35,667 nucleotides of DNA, from assembly GCA_007118145.1 (NCBI GenBank), contig SKSD01000007.1, positions 1 to 35,667 on the forward strand, in the 5' to 3' direction. The notes beneath the pieces were generated by a model that was not told where the DNA came from, searched no databases, and saw nothing but the letters and a program-made list of their open reading frames with translations. A program made the translations under genes and the position numbers. Origin of the DNA: Halobacteriales archaeon. GTDB taxonomy: Archaea > Halobacteriota > Halobacteria > Halobacteriales > SKSH01. Below are positions 24,060-32,991 of the stretch, in pieces; the first letter of the stretch is position 1; each line of letters begins with the position of its first letter.

Positions 24060-24098
24060 TTGACATCCTCCCACGGCTGAAGCCATGGACTCCCGCTC
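24060..24098 (-). mobile_element. IS200/IS605 right-end-like scar
   Basis: The plus strand reads TTGACATCCTCCCACGGCTG followed by AAGCCATGGACTCCCGCTC. It has the same opening and imperfect hairpin as the copy at 11640, in the same orientation. No tnpB is next to it: the minus-strand gene ending 9 bases away is a serine hydrolase. It may serve as a terminator for the two converging genes. Confidence 0.55.
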
Positions 24099-24106
24099 AT
24101 AATATG

Positions 24107-26260
24107 TCAGAACTCGATGAGTTTCTCGAGATCGTCAACCAGTACGGTCACACTATCGGGTCGTGGCTCAAAAGGCGGGTCGTCCGCCTCTGCACGTCGA
24201 TTGGCCAACGCAGCGATCACCACGCCCGAGCCACTGCTTTCCTCTTTCTCGAAAACGCGTAACCGTGCGTTACCACCCAGTTGGCGCCCGCCATGGAACA
24301 TCAGACGGTACTCCACATCGTCCACCTCGGTGTTATCCACCCGCCACCCGTGGGCATAGCCTCTCGACCGGATTTCAAGCATGTCCTCCTTGGCCGAGGG
24401 GGTCAACAGCTCGTCGTTGAGTACCATCCAGCCGTACCGGGCGAGATCATAGACGTTGGACTCGATACCGCCACCGAGGACCGACCAGCTGTTGCTATCG
24501 ACGTAATCACGGAGATTTGCTTCTGGCGGCTCGCCGTCCTCCCACTCCTTGAGCCGATTGTTATCGGCATCATACAGTGGTGCACGGTGCTCTGCGCCAT
24601 CAGTGCGTACCTCCATCCCCATCGACGTGAGGCCAAACGGCTGTGTGATGTGTTCGTCGATCAACTGTCCGATGAGAGTACCGGTTGCCTCCTCCATGGC
24701 TGCCCCCGCGAAGGTGAAACCGTGGGTGGTGTAGTCGTAGGTGGATCCGGTGGTACAGTCGTCGAGTAACGGCACCTCCCAGAACGACTGTGGGCTTCCA
24801 TCGTCACCAGGGAGGTCGTCTGCGGGGCCATATCGAGCCCTGGCTGCATCGAGTGCACTCTCATAGAAGTCTGACTCCCTGCCCCCTGGCAACTGTTCAT
24901 GATCGCCGTATCCCTGCACGCACCCATGATTGGCGAGCAGATCCGCCACCGTGTGATCATGAAACGGCGGCATCGTCTCGAGATACTCCGTCGTCTCCTC
25001 ATGCACATTGAACAGACCCTGCTCCTGCAGGCGAAAGCCAAGCACACCGGCGACGGTCTTGCTCACCGAGGCGAGACGATACCGGGTGCGTGCATCGATG
25101 TCAAGATCGCCCTCCTCGCTCACATCGGTGTTCGTGAAACCACGGCGGTACAGGAACACACCATCACGGACGATAGCGACACTGATGCTCGGTAGCTTCT
25201 GTTCCTCGATGAAATCCGTGATCGCCTCGTCCACAACGTTCCGCTTTGACCACGTCGTACGGCGTGCATTCTGTCGCCAGATACCCGCGACGCGTGACTC
25301 GCCATGGACGGTATAGGTCTCAAAACTGATCGGGCGATAGCCACGGTCGTACATCATCCGAAAGCGCTTGCCATAGCGATCGGGCGTCATGTTCCGATAA
25401 CTCCCCCAGGCGGTACCTCCGACATCCTCTTCTTGTTCACCGAGGTTCGGGTCACGGTCGCGGTTCTCTATCCAGATACCGGCATGGCGTACCGCACCAT
25501 CAAGTTCGTACACCGCACGATTGAGCAATCGATATCCCTCAGAGCGATACTTGCTGTTGTGATCGCCGAACTGTGCGTTCGAGATATCGCGATGGAGATG
25601 CCAACCGAGGTCATCGACGTTCTCAACCCAGATGCCCGCATACCGTGGTGCACCGTTTACCGTATAGCCCTCGATGGCGATGGGGATGTAGTCATCAGCG
25701 TAATTCTCACGCCGACTCGCGAACTGTGTCGGGTCTGAGTTCCGATGTGACCTCCAGTCGAATCCACCCACGTTATCGATCCAGATCCCGGCATACCGAC
25801 GCTCACCATCCAGATAGTAATGCGCCTGGTCGTGCAGTCGAAAACCGTCCTCTCTGAACTGCTCCCATATGGCGTTGAACTCGTCTGTGTCGAGATCCCA
25901 AAGGACCTGCCAGGCGCGATCCGTACCGGTGAGTGCATTGAGCACGTTCTCGTGCCAGACGCCGTGATACAACCCGGTCACCTCGTCGAAGCCAATCTCG
26001 ACCATCATCAACCCCTGTTGATGTGCCCGCTGATTGCGACTCAGCAGTGAGTCGTCAGACATATTCCGATACGACCACCAGCGCGTCCGCTCGGGGTCGA
26101 GCACGGGAGCGTCGTGATGATCGAGTGTCTCAGCCAGATCGTCGAGATCGATATCGATATCCAGACACCCTGCCGCGCCCACAGCCGTCGCCCCGAGGGT
26201 CGCTAACCACTGTCGACGTCGCAACCGTGGTTGCCTCTTTGCACCAGACCGGTGTGACAT
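24107..26260 (-). CDS. Polyglycine-hydrolase-like lipoprotein: tandem repeats plus class C beta-lactamase fold
   Basis: The 717-residue protein has a Tat lipoprotein signal: RLRRRQWLATLGATAVGAAG followed by Cys32. Residues about 60-335 hold four to five repeats with a YAGIWxxN / WxSHRN / GYRPI-type pattern (RYAGIWIDNVGGFDWRSHRN, then RYAGIWVENVDDLGWHLHRD). This matches the bacterial tandem repeat domain of polyglycine hydrolases. Residues about 343-717 form a beta-lactamase/transpeptidase-like serine hydrolase, with SxxK at Ser398-x-x-Lys401 (LASVSKTVAG), Tyr510 in YDYTTHGF as the Tyr motif, and an HGG motif (FHGGRQLGG) in place of KTG. The serine-hydrolase machinery is therefore complete. 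Polyglycine hydrolases cut glycine-rich linkers in secreted proteins; the substrate here is unknown. It is a single gene anchored outside the membrane by lipid. Confidence 0.88.
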   Translation of the reverse strand: MSHRSGAKRQPRLRRRQWLATLGATAVGAAGCLDIDIDLDDLAETLDHHDAPVLDPERTRWWSYRNMSDDSLLSRNQRAHQQGLMMVEIGFDEVTGLYHGVWHENVLNALTGTDRAWQVLWDLDTDEFNAIWEQFREDGFRLHDQAHYYLDGERRYAGIWIDNVGGFDWRSHRNSDPTQFASRRENYADDYIPIAIEGYTVNGAPRYAGIWVENVDDLGWHLHRDISNAQFGDHNSKYRSEGYRLLNRAVYELDGAVRHAGIWIENRDRDPNLGEQEEDVGGTAWGSYRNMTPDRYGKRFRMMYDRGYRPISFETYTVHGESRVAGIWRQNARRTTWSKRNVVDEAITDFIEEQKLPSISVAIVRDGVFLYRRGFTNTDVSEEGDLDIDARTRYRLASVSKTVAGVLGFRLQEQGLFNVHEETTEYLETMPPFHDHTVADLLANHGCVQGYGDHEQLPGGRESDFYESALDAARARYGPADDLPGDDGSPQSFWEVPLLDDCTTGSTYDYTTHGFTFAGAAMEEATGTLIGQLIDEHITQPFGLTSMGMEVRTDGAEHRAPLYDADNNRLKEWEDGEPPEANLRDYVDSNSWSVLGGGIESNVYDLARYGWMVLNDELLTPSAKEDMLEIRSRGYAHGWRVDNTEVDDVEYRLMFHGGRQLGGNARLRVFEKEESSGSGVVIAALANRRAEADDPPFEPRPDSVTVLVDDLEKLIEF

Positions 26261-26780
26261 TCGCGAAATATCTCAAGAAGATAGTATAATAGTTTTCGAA
26301 AGTTTATTTCAGATAGACGATTGACATATCTATCCGCTTACTGCGAAGTCCAACCCTGAACTTCGACCGCAAGTGCAGGGGTTTGTGTCGTCTTAACTCT
26401 GGTCAACCACTACGTGCTGTATGTCGGCCGTCGAGACAATTACCGCCGTGGCCGCAGCATGTTGCCTCGTGATATCGACTCGGTCGTCAGCTACCGAAGT
26501 TCACTCCCTGGCCACGCAGTGCCCCTGTGTCGCCGATCGCGGACTCACCGACCAGTGAGCATCACTCAGGTGTGGTCACAGGTTGCGGAAGCTGACATCT
26601 AATCGCCTGACGTGAGCGAGATTGCCATGAGTTCGACAGTCATTGATCGGGGCATTTCAAGCGATACGTGGACACTCCACAGTCGGAAAATCTCACCCGC
26701 AACCACGGATGTATTCGCCACTTGACAACTATGTTAACATTCAATTACCCCTACCCCATAATTGTGGATAGGTCCCCTCC
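26261..26780. other. Intergenic region; no gene supported
   Basis: The first 60 bases are AT-rich (AGTATAATAGTTTTCG, TTTATTTCAG) and probably hold the promoter of the minus-strand hydrolase. The rest is GC-rich with no convincing open frame; the small frame at 26414-26602 has a non-haloarchaeal composition. No substrate-binding-protein gene, expected before a DppB permease, is present. Confidence 0.4.
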
Positions 26781-27764
26781 ATGAGTATGAAATGGTACAT
26801 AGGCCGCCGCATAGCGTGGGCGGTCTTCGCCGTCTGGGTGGTCCTCACAGTAACCTTCGCGATGATGTATATTGCCCCTGATGCGAACATGGCCGAGTTC
26901 CAGTTCGAACAGGCCATGCAGGGGGTTGATCCGGATGAGGCGCAAGATACCTACGAGACGATATACGGGTATGACCGACCTGTGTTCGAGCAGTATCGTG
27001 ACTACATGCTGAACTTCATCACCCTCAACTGGGGGTGGTCGCATGGCCGGTCACAGACAGTGATGGATGTACTCGCTGAGGCGTATCCGTACTCGCTCAT
27101 GTACGGTGTACCCTCGGTGGTCATCTCGACCATCCTTGGACTCCTGATCGGGCTGTACTCGGCGACACATCAGTACACCCGCACTGACTACGCGGCGACC
27201 TTCTTCGCGTTCTTCGGGCTGAGTATCCCGAACTTCTGGTTCGCGATCATCCTCATCCTGGTCTTCGCCGAGCTCCTTGGATGGCTTCCCGGACACTTCT
27301 CGAGTCACCGACTCAACGAAGGCGTATTCAGCTGGCAGAATTTCAGCCAGTTGCTCTTACCCATCATCGTCCTGACGACTGCATCTATCGCGGGCATGAT
27401 GCGGTACGCCAGGGCTGAGGCGCTCGAGTATGTCGAGGCTGACTTCGTCAAAACGGCGAAAGCCAAGGGGGCTAGTCATCGGTCGATCGTGTACAAACAC
27501 ATCTTCCGACCAGCCGCTGTGCCACTGTCGACGATTCTCGTGAGCGACCTGCTGAGCGTGATCTTCATCGCATCTTACCTTGTCGAGGTGGTCTTCGCTA
27601 TCCCCGGACTGGGGTATGTGTCGTACATCGCCATCGTTGATCAGGACACGGCGTTGGTCCTCGCCACGGTGTTGATCCCAGCATTCATCGCCATCATCGG
27701 CAACCTCATGCAGGATATCGTCTACACGATCCTCGACCCGAGGATCGATTATGGTGATCGATGA
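26781..27764 (+). CDS. ABC transporter permease, DppB/OppB family (orphan)
   Basis: The 327-residue product is a full-length dipeptide/oligopeptide permease: an N-terminal membrane segment (RRIAWAVFAVWVVLTVTFAM), a periplasmic loop of about 70 residues, and five further segments. The ABC-coupling EAA loop reads EADFVKTAKAKGASHRSIVY, then KHIFRPAAVP, followed by PGLGYVSY and the ending DPRIDYGDR. Such permeases work as a DppB-DppC pair with two ATPases and a binding protein. Here the binding-protein gene is absent upstream. The dppC gene starts at an overlapping ATGA but is cut to 19 codons, and no ATPase follows. The gene may therefore be a non-functional relic or may pair with subunits encoded elsewhere. 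Confidence 0.9.
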   Translation: MSMKWYIGRRIAWAVFAVWVVLTVTFAMMYIAPDANMAEFQFEQAMQGVDPDEAQDTYETIYGYDRPVFEQYRDYMLNFITLNWGWSHGRSQTVMDVLAEAYPYSLMYGVPSVVISTILGLLIGLYSATHQYTRTDYAATFFAFFGLSIPNFWFAIILILVFAELLGWLPGHFSSHRLNEGVFSWQNFSQLLLPIIVLTTASIAGMMRYARAEALEYVEADFVKTAKAKGASHRSIVYKHIFRPAAVPLSTILVSDLLSVIFIASYLVEVVFAIPGLGYVSYIAIVDQDTALVLATVLIPAFIAIIGNLMQDIVYTILDPRIDYGDR

Positions 27765-27820
27765 AGTTCGACAATCGAGAGCTTCAGTCGTCGGTCACCA
27801 CTGCCACCATCTACCAGTGA
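27761..27820 (+). pseudogene. Truncated start of the DppC-type permease gene
   Basis: An ATG overlaps the dppB stop (ATGA at 27761-27764), the usual translational coupling in dpp operons. It reads MKFDNRELQSSVTTATIYQ and then stops at 27820. The opening looks like the N-terminus of a haloarchaeal DppC, but no membrane segments follow in any frame. I infer a deletion that removed dppC and the rest of the operon. A random short frame cannot be ruled out. Confidence 0.5.
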
Positions 27821-27938
27821 AAGACGATCTCGACATCATCGCCTCGGGTCTGTGAGCTGACTAAGTCGAGAGTGACATGGCTGTCCACGTGCTGATCGGC
27901 CACCAACACCTAACTTCGTACCCGACGCAACAATCCTC

Positions 27939-28394
27939 ATGGGGAGACCCTCCACTGACGAAGACCCCTGGTGCCTCTCACGTAGCGTCACCCTCGATGT
28001 CGATGCGGGGACGCTCTGGCCATGGCTCACCGAGGGTGATCGACTCGATCAGTGGTGGTGCCCACCGCCGACTGTCTCCATCTCGCTCGAGCCGAGGGTC
28101 GGTGGCCAGTATGAAGAGCACTATCAGGACGGTTCGCACGCATACGATATCGACGGTACTGTCGAGGTATACGACCCACCGATGACCCTCGCGATCCGCC
28201 GCCACGTCGATGGTGACTTCGGTGATACCGATATCATCACGTTCTCACTGATCTCACGACGCGAAGACACCCTGCTCACCCTCGAACACAGCTTCCCTGA
28301 GATCGATCCCAGCCTACACGAACGGGCACGGGCGTACTATCTACCAGGCTGGGCAGATAGTCTGGCACGGCTACACCGGTTGGTCACTGCATGA
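27939..28394 (+). CDS. SRPBCC (AHSA1-like) ligand-binding protein
   Basis: This 151-residue protein matches the Bet v1 / AHSA1 type. An N-terminal strand with RSVTLDVDAGTLWPWLTEGD leads to the family motif LDQWWCPPP. Then follow PRVGGQYEEHY, AYDIDGTVEVYDPPMTLAIR and a long C-terminal helix (ARAYYLPGWADSLARLHRLV) after PEIDP. These folds bind hydrophobic ligands or serve as polyketide cyclases or stress co-chaperone domains; the ligand is not clear. Its start at 27939 is the first ATG of the frame. It follows the broken dpp remnant by 118 bases. Confidence 0.85.
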   Translation: MGRPSTDEDPWCLSRSVTLDVDAGTLWPWLTEGDRLDQWWCPPPTVSISLEPRVGGQYEEHYQDGSHAYDIDGTVEVYDPPMTLAIRRHVDGDFGDTDIITFSLISRREDTLLTLEHSFPEIDPSLHERARAYYLPGWADSLARLHRLVTA

Positions 28395-28744
28395 TCCCAC
28401 ACACACTCTAGCAGCCAAACGGTATGACCCCTCATGGTACGAGTCACATGCCAACCTCACGATTTTGTCGCAGGACATCGACTACCGAATGGGCTACGCT
28501 ATCCAGGTCGAGCTGACGGTGAGGGATATTCCTGCGCGCAATGATGCTCAACACCGCTCACAACAACCGGCTAAGGTGGTCTACTGCCGCAAACCTAAGC
28601 ATCACTGCTTGTGATCAATTCAGCCTGGCGAACAGTCTCCTTTATCGATGATACTATCATATTACTTAACCGATCGGGTCCTTATCCTCCACTGGTAATC
28701 ACCGCATCCGCCTTGGCGATGGTGAGCGTACCTAAAATCGTACC
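28395..28744. other. Intergenic region with no gene seen
   Basis: No coding frame or tRNA-like fold is evident. An AT-rich stretch at about 28647-28666 (ATACTATCATATTACTTAAC) could be promoter sequence for the SPW gene, but it lies about 80 bases from that start. Confidence 0.35.
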
Positions 28745-29164
28745 ATGAGTGAAACCACGACAGACACATCACGTACACGAAACGCTCGCATGCGCAGTGT
28801 GATGATGCTCACCGGCCTTGCCTCACTGATCGGCCTCTGGGTACTCGTCACACCGTTCGCCTTCGAGGCGACCGATGAGGGACTCTGGAGTAACGCCATC
28901 GCAGGTTTCCTCGTCTTCCTCATCGCGGGGATGGCCTTCTACAGCATCATGTACAAGAAGACAATCAACATGGTCTTGCCAGCGATCGCCGCCGTCATCG
29001 GACTGTACATCGTCGTCTCGCCGTATGTGTTCGATATCGGTGTAGATGAGCTGCTCTGGAGCAACGTCGTCGCTGGGCTGGTCGTGTTCGTCCTGACGGG
29101 CTACTCTACCTACGCCGTCAGAGACGGTATCACGGCACCTCGCGAACCCGCCGGTGCGGACTGA
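28745..29164 (+). CDS. SPW-repeat membrane protein
   Basis: The 139-residue product has two copies of the SPW repeat. The first has GLWVLVTPFAFEATDEGLWS and then NAIAGFLVF; the second has GLYIVVSPYVFDIGVDELLW and then SNVVAGLVVF. There are four membrane segments, two per repeat, with a basic linker (MYKKTIN) between them. The family has no settled function; small SPW proteins are common membrane proteins of haloarchaea and actinobacteria. Confidence 0.88.
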   Translation: MSETTTDTSRTRNARMRSVMMLTGLASLIGLWVLVTPFAFEATDEGLWSNAIAGFLVFLIAGMAFYSIMYKKTINMVLPAIAAVIGLYIVVSPYVFDIGVDELLWSNVVAGLVVFVLTGYSTYAVRDGITAPREPAGAD

Positions 29165-29281
29165 CCCGATCGGTCAAACAGGCACCGACGGGCCATATCA
29201 ACGCCACAACGTACGACATACTAAGACACTGCTCGGTTCGAATCACAGAGGTGACCGGAGGGGTTCCACCCATCCGGCAAT

Positions 29282-29291
29282 CTCTTTTAGC
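29282..29291 (+). promoter_or_regulatory. TATA-like box before the methyltransferase gene
   Basis: CTCTTTTAGC lies about 25 bases before the ATG at 29314. This spacing supports a leaderless transcript and that start. Confidence 0.45.
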
Positions 29292-29313
29292 TTGGACTGA
29301 CTACTATACATCA

Positions 29314-30078
29314 ATGCTACCCGAGGTCCTCGAACGACTCCCCTTCGAGATGACCAGGCGACGCGCCTTCGGCGTTGCCTCCCTCCTCCTGTTCGTCATC
29401 ATCGTCGAGGGGACGACACTGGTCCCGTCATTCGCCGACCACATCATCTACTTCATGTCAGATCAGGCGACGATCATCCAGGGGAGATGGGACCTCGTCG
29501 CGTTGAACATCGGTGTCTTCATCGCATTCGCCATCCCTCTCGCCGCTGGCTTCAGGTGGCGTGTCAACTGGCAGTCCGCATCACTCGGTGTCTACGCAGC
29601 GTTCATCGTCTCACTCTTCGTCGAGATGTACGGCGTGCCGTTGACGATCTACGTCACCGCAGCGGCCGTTCCAAGCGGTGCCGGGCTCTCTGCAACGGCC
29701 GGGCAGACCGTCATCGTCCAGTTCGAATTCGTCGGCCAGACCATGGCGCTGACCTTCTGGAAGATGGTCGGTGCGGGTCTCATCATCCTCGGTGCGATCC
29801 TTGTCGCCATCGGGTGGAGTACACTATACAACACCGATGAGGAGCTCGTTACCACGGGTATCTACCGCTACTCACGCCATCCACAGTACCTCGGCTTCCT
29901 GCTCTTCCTCTTTGGGTGGTTCGTCCACTGGCCGACGCTGTTGACCATCGCGATGTTTCCCGTGCTCGCGTACTTCTATTACCGTCTCTCGATCGTCGAG
30001 GAACGCGAGGTGATGGAATCGATCGAGCACAAGGATGCATATCGCAAGTACATCGAACGGACACCGAGATTCATCTGA
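29314..30078 (+). CDS. Isoprenylcysteine methyltransferase-like membrane protein (ICMT/PEMT family)
   Basis: The protein has 254 residues from the ATG at 29314, a start supported by the TATA-like box. About five to six membrane segments are present. The C-terminal third holds the family hallmarks: TTGIYRYSRHPQYLGFLLFL (S-adenosylmethionine binding), then a Trp-Pro turn (HWPTLL) and VEEREVMESI with the conserved acidic residues, ending DAYRKYIERTPRF. The N-terminal 120 residues form a non-catalytic membrane part. Such integral membrane methyltransferases modify lipids or protein C-termini; the archaeal substrate is unknown. Confidence 0.88.
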   Translation: MLPEVLERLPFEMTRRRAFGVASLLLFVIIVEGTTLVPSFADHIIYFMSDQATIIQGRWDLVALNIGVFIAFAIPLAAGFRWRVNWQSASLGVYAAFIVSLFVEMYGVPLTIYVTAAAVPSGAGLSATAGQTVIVQFEFVGQTMALTFWKMVGAGLIILGAILVAIGWSTLYNTDEELVTTGIYRYSRHPQYLGFLLFLFGWFVHWPTLLTIAMFPVLAYFYYRLSIVEEREVMESIEHKDAYRKYIERTPRFI

Positions 30079-30127
30079 GGGGATAGACCGTCGAAGGTTT
30101 TAACCTGAGGGTCGAACCTCGACCATC

Positions 30128-30328
30128 ATGTCATCGCAATCGAACGCTGAGCTCTATGAGGATTGGCGAACCGGTGCATGGATGCTAGGTGGATGGTTGC
30201 TCGCGGGCATCATCGTCGGTGGACTCGTCTGGTGGTTCACCGAGTCCATCCTCTTCGGTGTCGGAGGGTTGATCGTCGCGATGGTCGTCGCATTTCTCAT
30301 CACGTCGTACGTCATGTACGGCCGTTGA
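30128..30328 (+). CDS. Small two-segment membrane protein
   Basis: The 66-residue product begins SSQSNAELYEDWRTGAW. It has two hydrophobic segments (LGGWLLAGIIVGGLVWW and FGVGGLIVAMVVAFLITSYV) and ends MYGR. The family is not recognised. It follows the methyltransferase gene by 49 bases and could share its transcript. Confidence 0.6.
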   Translation: MSSQSNAELYEDWRTGAWMLGGWLLAGIIVGGLVWWFTESILFGVGGLIVAMVVAFLITSYVMYGR

Positions 30329-30445
30329 ACCGACACCTTCCAGTACGGATATATCGCCTTCGTGACCCCTCTCATTCCTGCTTCATGATAATCTCCCTTG
30401 GGGTACTTCGTCACATCTGGCGTATCTCATCGACGTGGTACAACC

Positions 30446-30892
30446 ATGAGCCAACATACTAACCCATTCGACGAGATCGAGCGCTTCTTCCAGACCATGA
30501 GCCGACAGTTTGAGGAATCCACCCACGGTTGGGAGGGAGACCTACCCATCGCCCGCTGGACACGCGGGAGTTCCACCATGCCGATGGACCTCATCGACAA
30601 CGAGGACTCGTTCGTCGTCACCGTTGATGTCCCCGGATACGACCGTAAGGAGATCGATATCGTCGTCCTCGACCACCGACTCAGGATCGCCGCACAGCAC
30701 GATGAGATGACCGAGATCGACGAAGAGGACTACCTCCGTCACGAGCGCCGACACGAGTCGATGCGACGAACCATCCAACTCCCTGATGAAGTCGACCCAG
30801 ATAGCGTCTCGGCGAAGTTACACAACGGCGTCCTGACGATCACGCTACCGAAGCAGATGATCGAAGAGGCACGTACCGTCGAGATACAGTAA
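30446..30892 (+). CDS. Hsp20 / small heat-shock protein
   Basis: This protein of 148 residues starts at the ATG at 30446. The alpha-crystallin domain spans about residues 45-140, with PMDLIDNEDSFVVTVDVPGY, RKEIDIVVLDHRLRIAA, LRHERRHESMRRTIQLPDEV and the conserved LHNGVLTITLPK. The N-terminus contains DEIERFFQTMSRQFEES, the usual helical arm of haloarchaeal Hsp20. It is an ATP-independent holdase chaperone. Single-gene unit. Confidence 0.93.
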   Translation: MSQHTNPFDEIERFFQTMSRQFEESTHGWEGDLPIARWTRGSSTMPMDLIDNEDSFVVTVDVPGYDRKEIDIVVLDHRLRIAAQHDEMTEIDEEDYLRHERRHESMRRTIQLPDEVDPDSVSAKLHNGVLTITLPKQMIEEARTVEIQ

Positions 30893-30974
30893 GCCCACAC
30901 CACCTCCAGCAGGTCCCCTGCTGACGAATTACATTAATCCGTTCCTTGCTTCATAGCTGAACCGGTGAGCCTGC

Positions 30975-32822
30975 CTACTCCTCGCCGTTGTAGTCGTTGA
31001 GCTGACCGGCGAGTTGCCGCGCTGTCTGACGCGCTTCACCGGCGTTCGGACCGGGTGGGAGGTACGAACCCGTCCCGTCAAAGCCGAGGTCATCGAGCAT
31101 CGCCTGGGCATCACCGAGTGCACTCGGTGGCGAGGCACCCGCCTCGACATTCAACAACGCCGTGAACGTGCTCGAGGCGAGGTGATATGCACCATCACTG
31201 GCACGCATGGCTCCGTCGACATCTCGCTTGGCGAGGATATTCACCGCGAGTGGGCAGTCCTCCTCACTGTCGGTCAGTGTCAGGTCGCCCAGCGTGATTC
31301 CGTTGGCCGAGGCAAGCGTGTCTTGCAACACCGGTGGCTGGTTACCCGGTGTACACGCACTGTGATTCCTCCAGTAGCCCGAGCCAAACGGTGCACCCTC
31401 GACCTCCTCCTCTTCTTCCTCATCCTCGATGTTACCGAAGTCGATCCCTTCGATCTCGTCTCCTGCGGCCACCTCGATGTCGTACACATCACCCTCGGGG
31501 TGTGTCTGCATCCAGCCATCCTCGAGCACCTCTGAGACGACGTACTCACCGGGTGCGACACCGTCGAAGCAGTACGCACCCTCGTCGAAGTCACCTGCAC
31601 CGGTGACGACCGCATCGACCAGCTCGCCGTCGCCATCGTGTAACTCGATGGTCCAGCCATCGAGCAACTCCTGGTCCTCGGGGTCGCCCGTCTCCGCCTC
31701 ATCGTGGAACTTGACACCGCATATCTCAGCGGCCTCGGCGTTACCGAAGTGTGCGTCATCGACGGGTTCGCCACTCGCCAGGTCGATGACGTGCTCACCA
31801 GCAGCCGGGTAGACCTGTACCCAGCCCTCCTCGAGCACCTCACGGACGACGTACGTCCCGGGGTAGAGATCATCGAAGCAGTAGGCACCATCCTCGTCTG
31901 TATCGACCGACTCGAGGAGTTCTTCCTCCGCATCATAGAGTTCGATCGTCCACCCCTCAAGCCCTGCATCGGCTGGCTCTTCAGGTATCTCGTCACCCTC
32001 GACCTTGTACCCACAGATCGATGTCGGACCGACCGTTCCGAAGTGTGCATCGGCCACCGTCTCGTGCTCATCGAGTGTTATCTCATGGACACCATCACCC
32101 TCCTCGGGGTCACTCGGCTCGGGATACGTCTGTATCCAGTCCTCAAGGAGGTCGAATCCCACCGTGTACGTCCCGGGTTCGAGGTCGCCAAAGCAATACG
32201 TACCGTCTGCATCGGTCACCACATCGGCGATCGGTTCGTCATCCGCATCATACAGTGTGACCGTCCAGCCCTCGAGACCGGCCTGGTCTGGGTCACCACT
32301 CAACTCGACATCGTCGAACACCTTGCCACAGATCTGCTCCTCACAGGCGAAGTACTCGACGTGACCGATCGATGGCTGACACCCCTCGGGGACGCAAAGC
32401 TCCTGGTCAGCCTCACCCGTGAGCATGACGACATGACACTGCGTACCTGCCTTGAGTGCGACGTGTGTCGTCTCCTCGGGGATATCTAACTCCTCATGAT
32501 CGACACCGATACACCTGAGATCTTCAGCGTCGAAGAACGCTCCCTCGTCCTTGCCGAGATAATCACAATCTGGCAGGCAGTCACCGCAGGTATCCGGCCC
32601 TGGTGTTGCCCCACAGTCGGGTTCACACTCCTCGTTGATCGGTGCCTGACCGATCGATTCGATCTGATCTGCGGCAGCGGCTGCTGCACCGACACTCGCG
32701 ATAGCCCCTGACGCACCGGCGAGTTTGAGCAGGTCACGGCGGTTGATGCCGTACCCACTCAACGGTGTCTCACTCCTTTCTACGGTACCACCTGACTCAC
32801 GTGTAGGTTCGTCTGCTGACAT
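30975..32822 (-). CDS. Tat-exported protein with three SdrD-B-like domains
   Basis: The product has 615 residues from the ATG at 32822. A Tat signal (GINRRDLLKLAGASGAIASV) lies at about residues 25-44. A Cys-rich part follows (about 66-165, some ten Cys). Then come three SdrD-B-type beta-sandwich domains at about 165-275, 278-370 and 372-470. Each carries ICGxK/VF-D-D, a G-L-E/D-GW-T-[VI] strand, GxYCFDxxxPGxY and a final DFGN or HFGN. An acidic Glu run separates them from a C-terminal domain of about 130 residues that starts FGSGYWRNHSACTPGNQPPV. This 'GYWRNH' domain also follows SdrD modules in some bacterial surface proteins. Such proteins are usually cell-surface adhesins or matrix proteins. 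No membrane anchor is visible, so secretion or non-covalent attachment is likely. Confidence 0.85.
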   Translation of the reverse strand: MSADEPTRESGGTVERSETPLSGYGINRRDLLKLAGASGAIASVGAAAAAADQIESIGQAPINEECEPDCGATPGPDTCGDCLPDCDYLGKDEGAFFDAEDLRCIGVDHEELDIPEETTHVALKAGTQCHVVMLTGEADQELCVPEGCQPSIGHVEYFACEEQICGKVFDDVELSGDPDQAGLEGWTVTLYDADDEPIADVVTDADGTYCFGDLEPGTYTVGFDLLEDWIQTYPEPSDPEEGDGVHEITLDEHETVADAHFGTVGPTSICGYKVEGDEIPEEPADAGLEGWTIELYDAEEELLESVDTDEDGAYCFDDLYPGTYVVREVLEEGWVQVYPAAGEHVIDLASGEPVDDAHFGNAEAAEICGVKFHDEAETGDPEDQELLDGWTIELHDGDGELVDAVVTGAGDFDEGAYCFDGVAPGEYVVSEVLEDGWMQTHPEGDVYDIEVAAGDEIEGIDFGNIEDEEEEEEVEGAPFGSGYWRNHSACTPGNQPPVLQDTLASANGITLGDLTLTDSEEDCPLAVNILAKRDVDGAMRASDGAYHLASSTFTALLNVEAGASPPSALGDAQAMLDDLGFDGTGSYLPPGPNAGEARQTARQLAGQLNDYNGEE

Positions 32823-32991
32823 TGATATCGTGCTCCCTCTGGCTAACCTCGGGGACGCCACTGCGGGGACAGTCCCGATATGCGCAAGTCATTGAAACCA
32901 GACATATAGCTACGGCTAGAATTCTCAATAATGATAACAGATGTCAGTCAACGGTCTGCTCACATCGGTAAGACACCGAGGGAGATACCCC

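Noticed and set aside
29226-29250. GGTTCGAATC string resembling a tRNA T-arm
   Set aside because: The flanking bases do not pair, and no acceptor, D or anticodon arms can be built.
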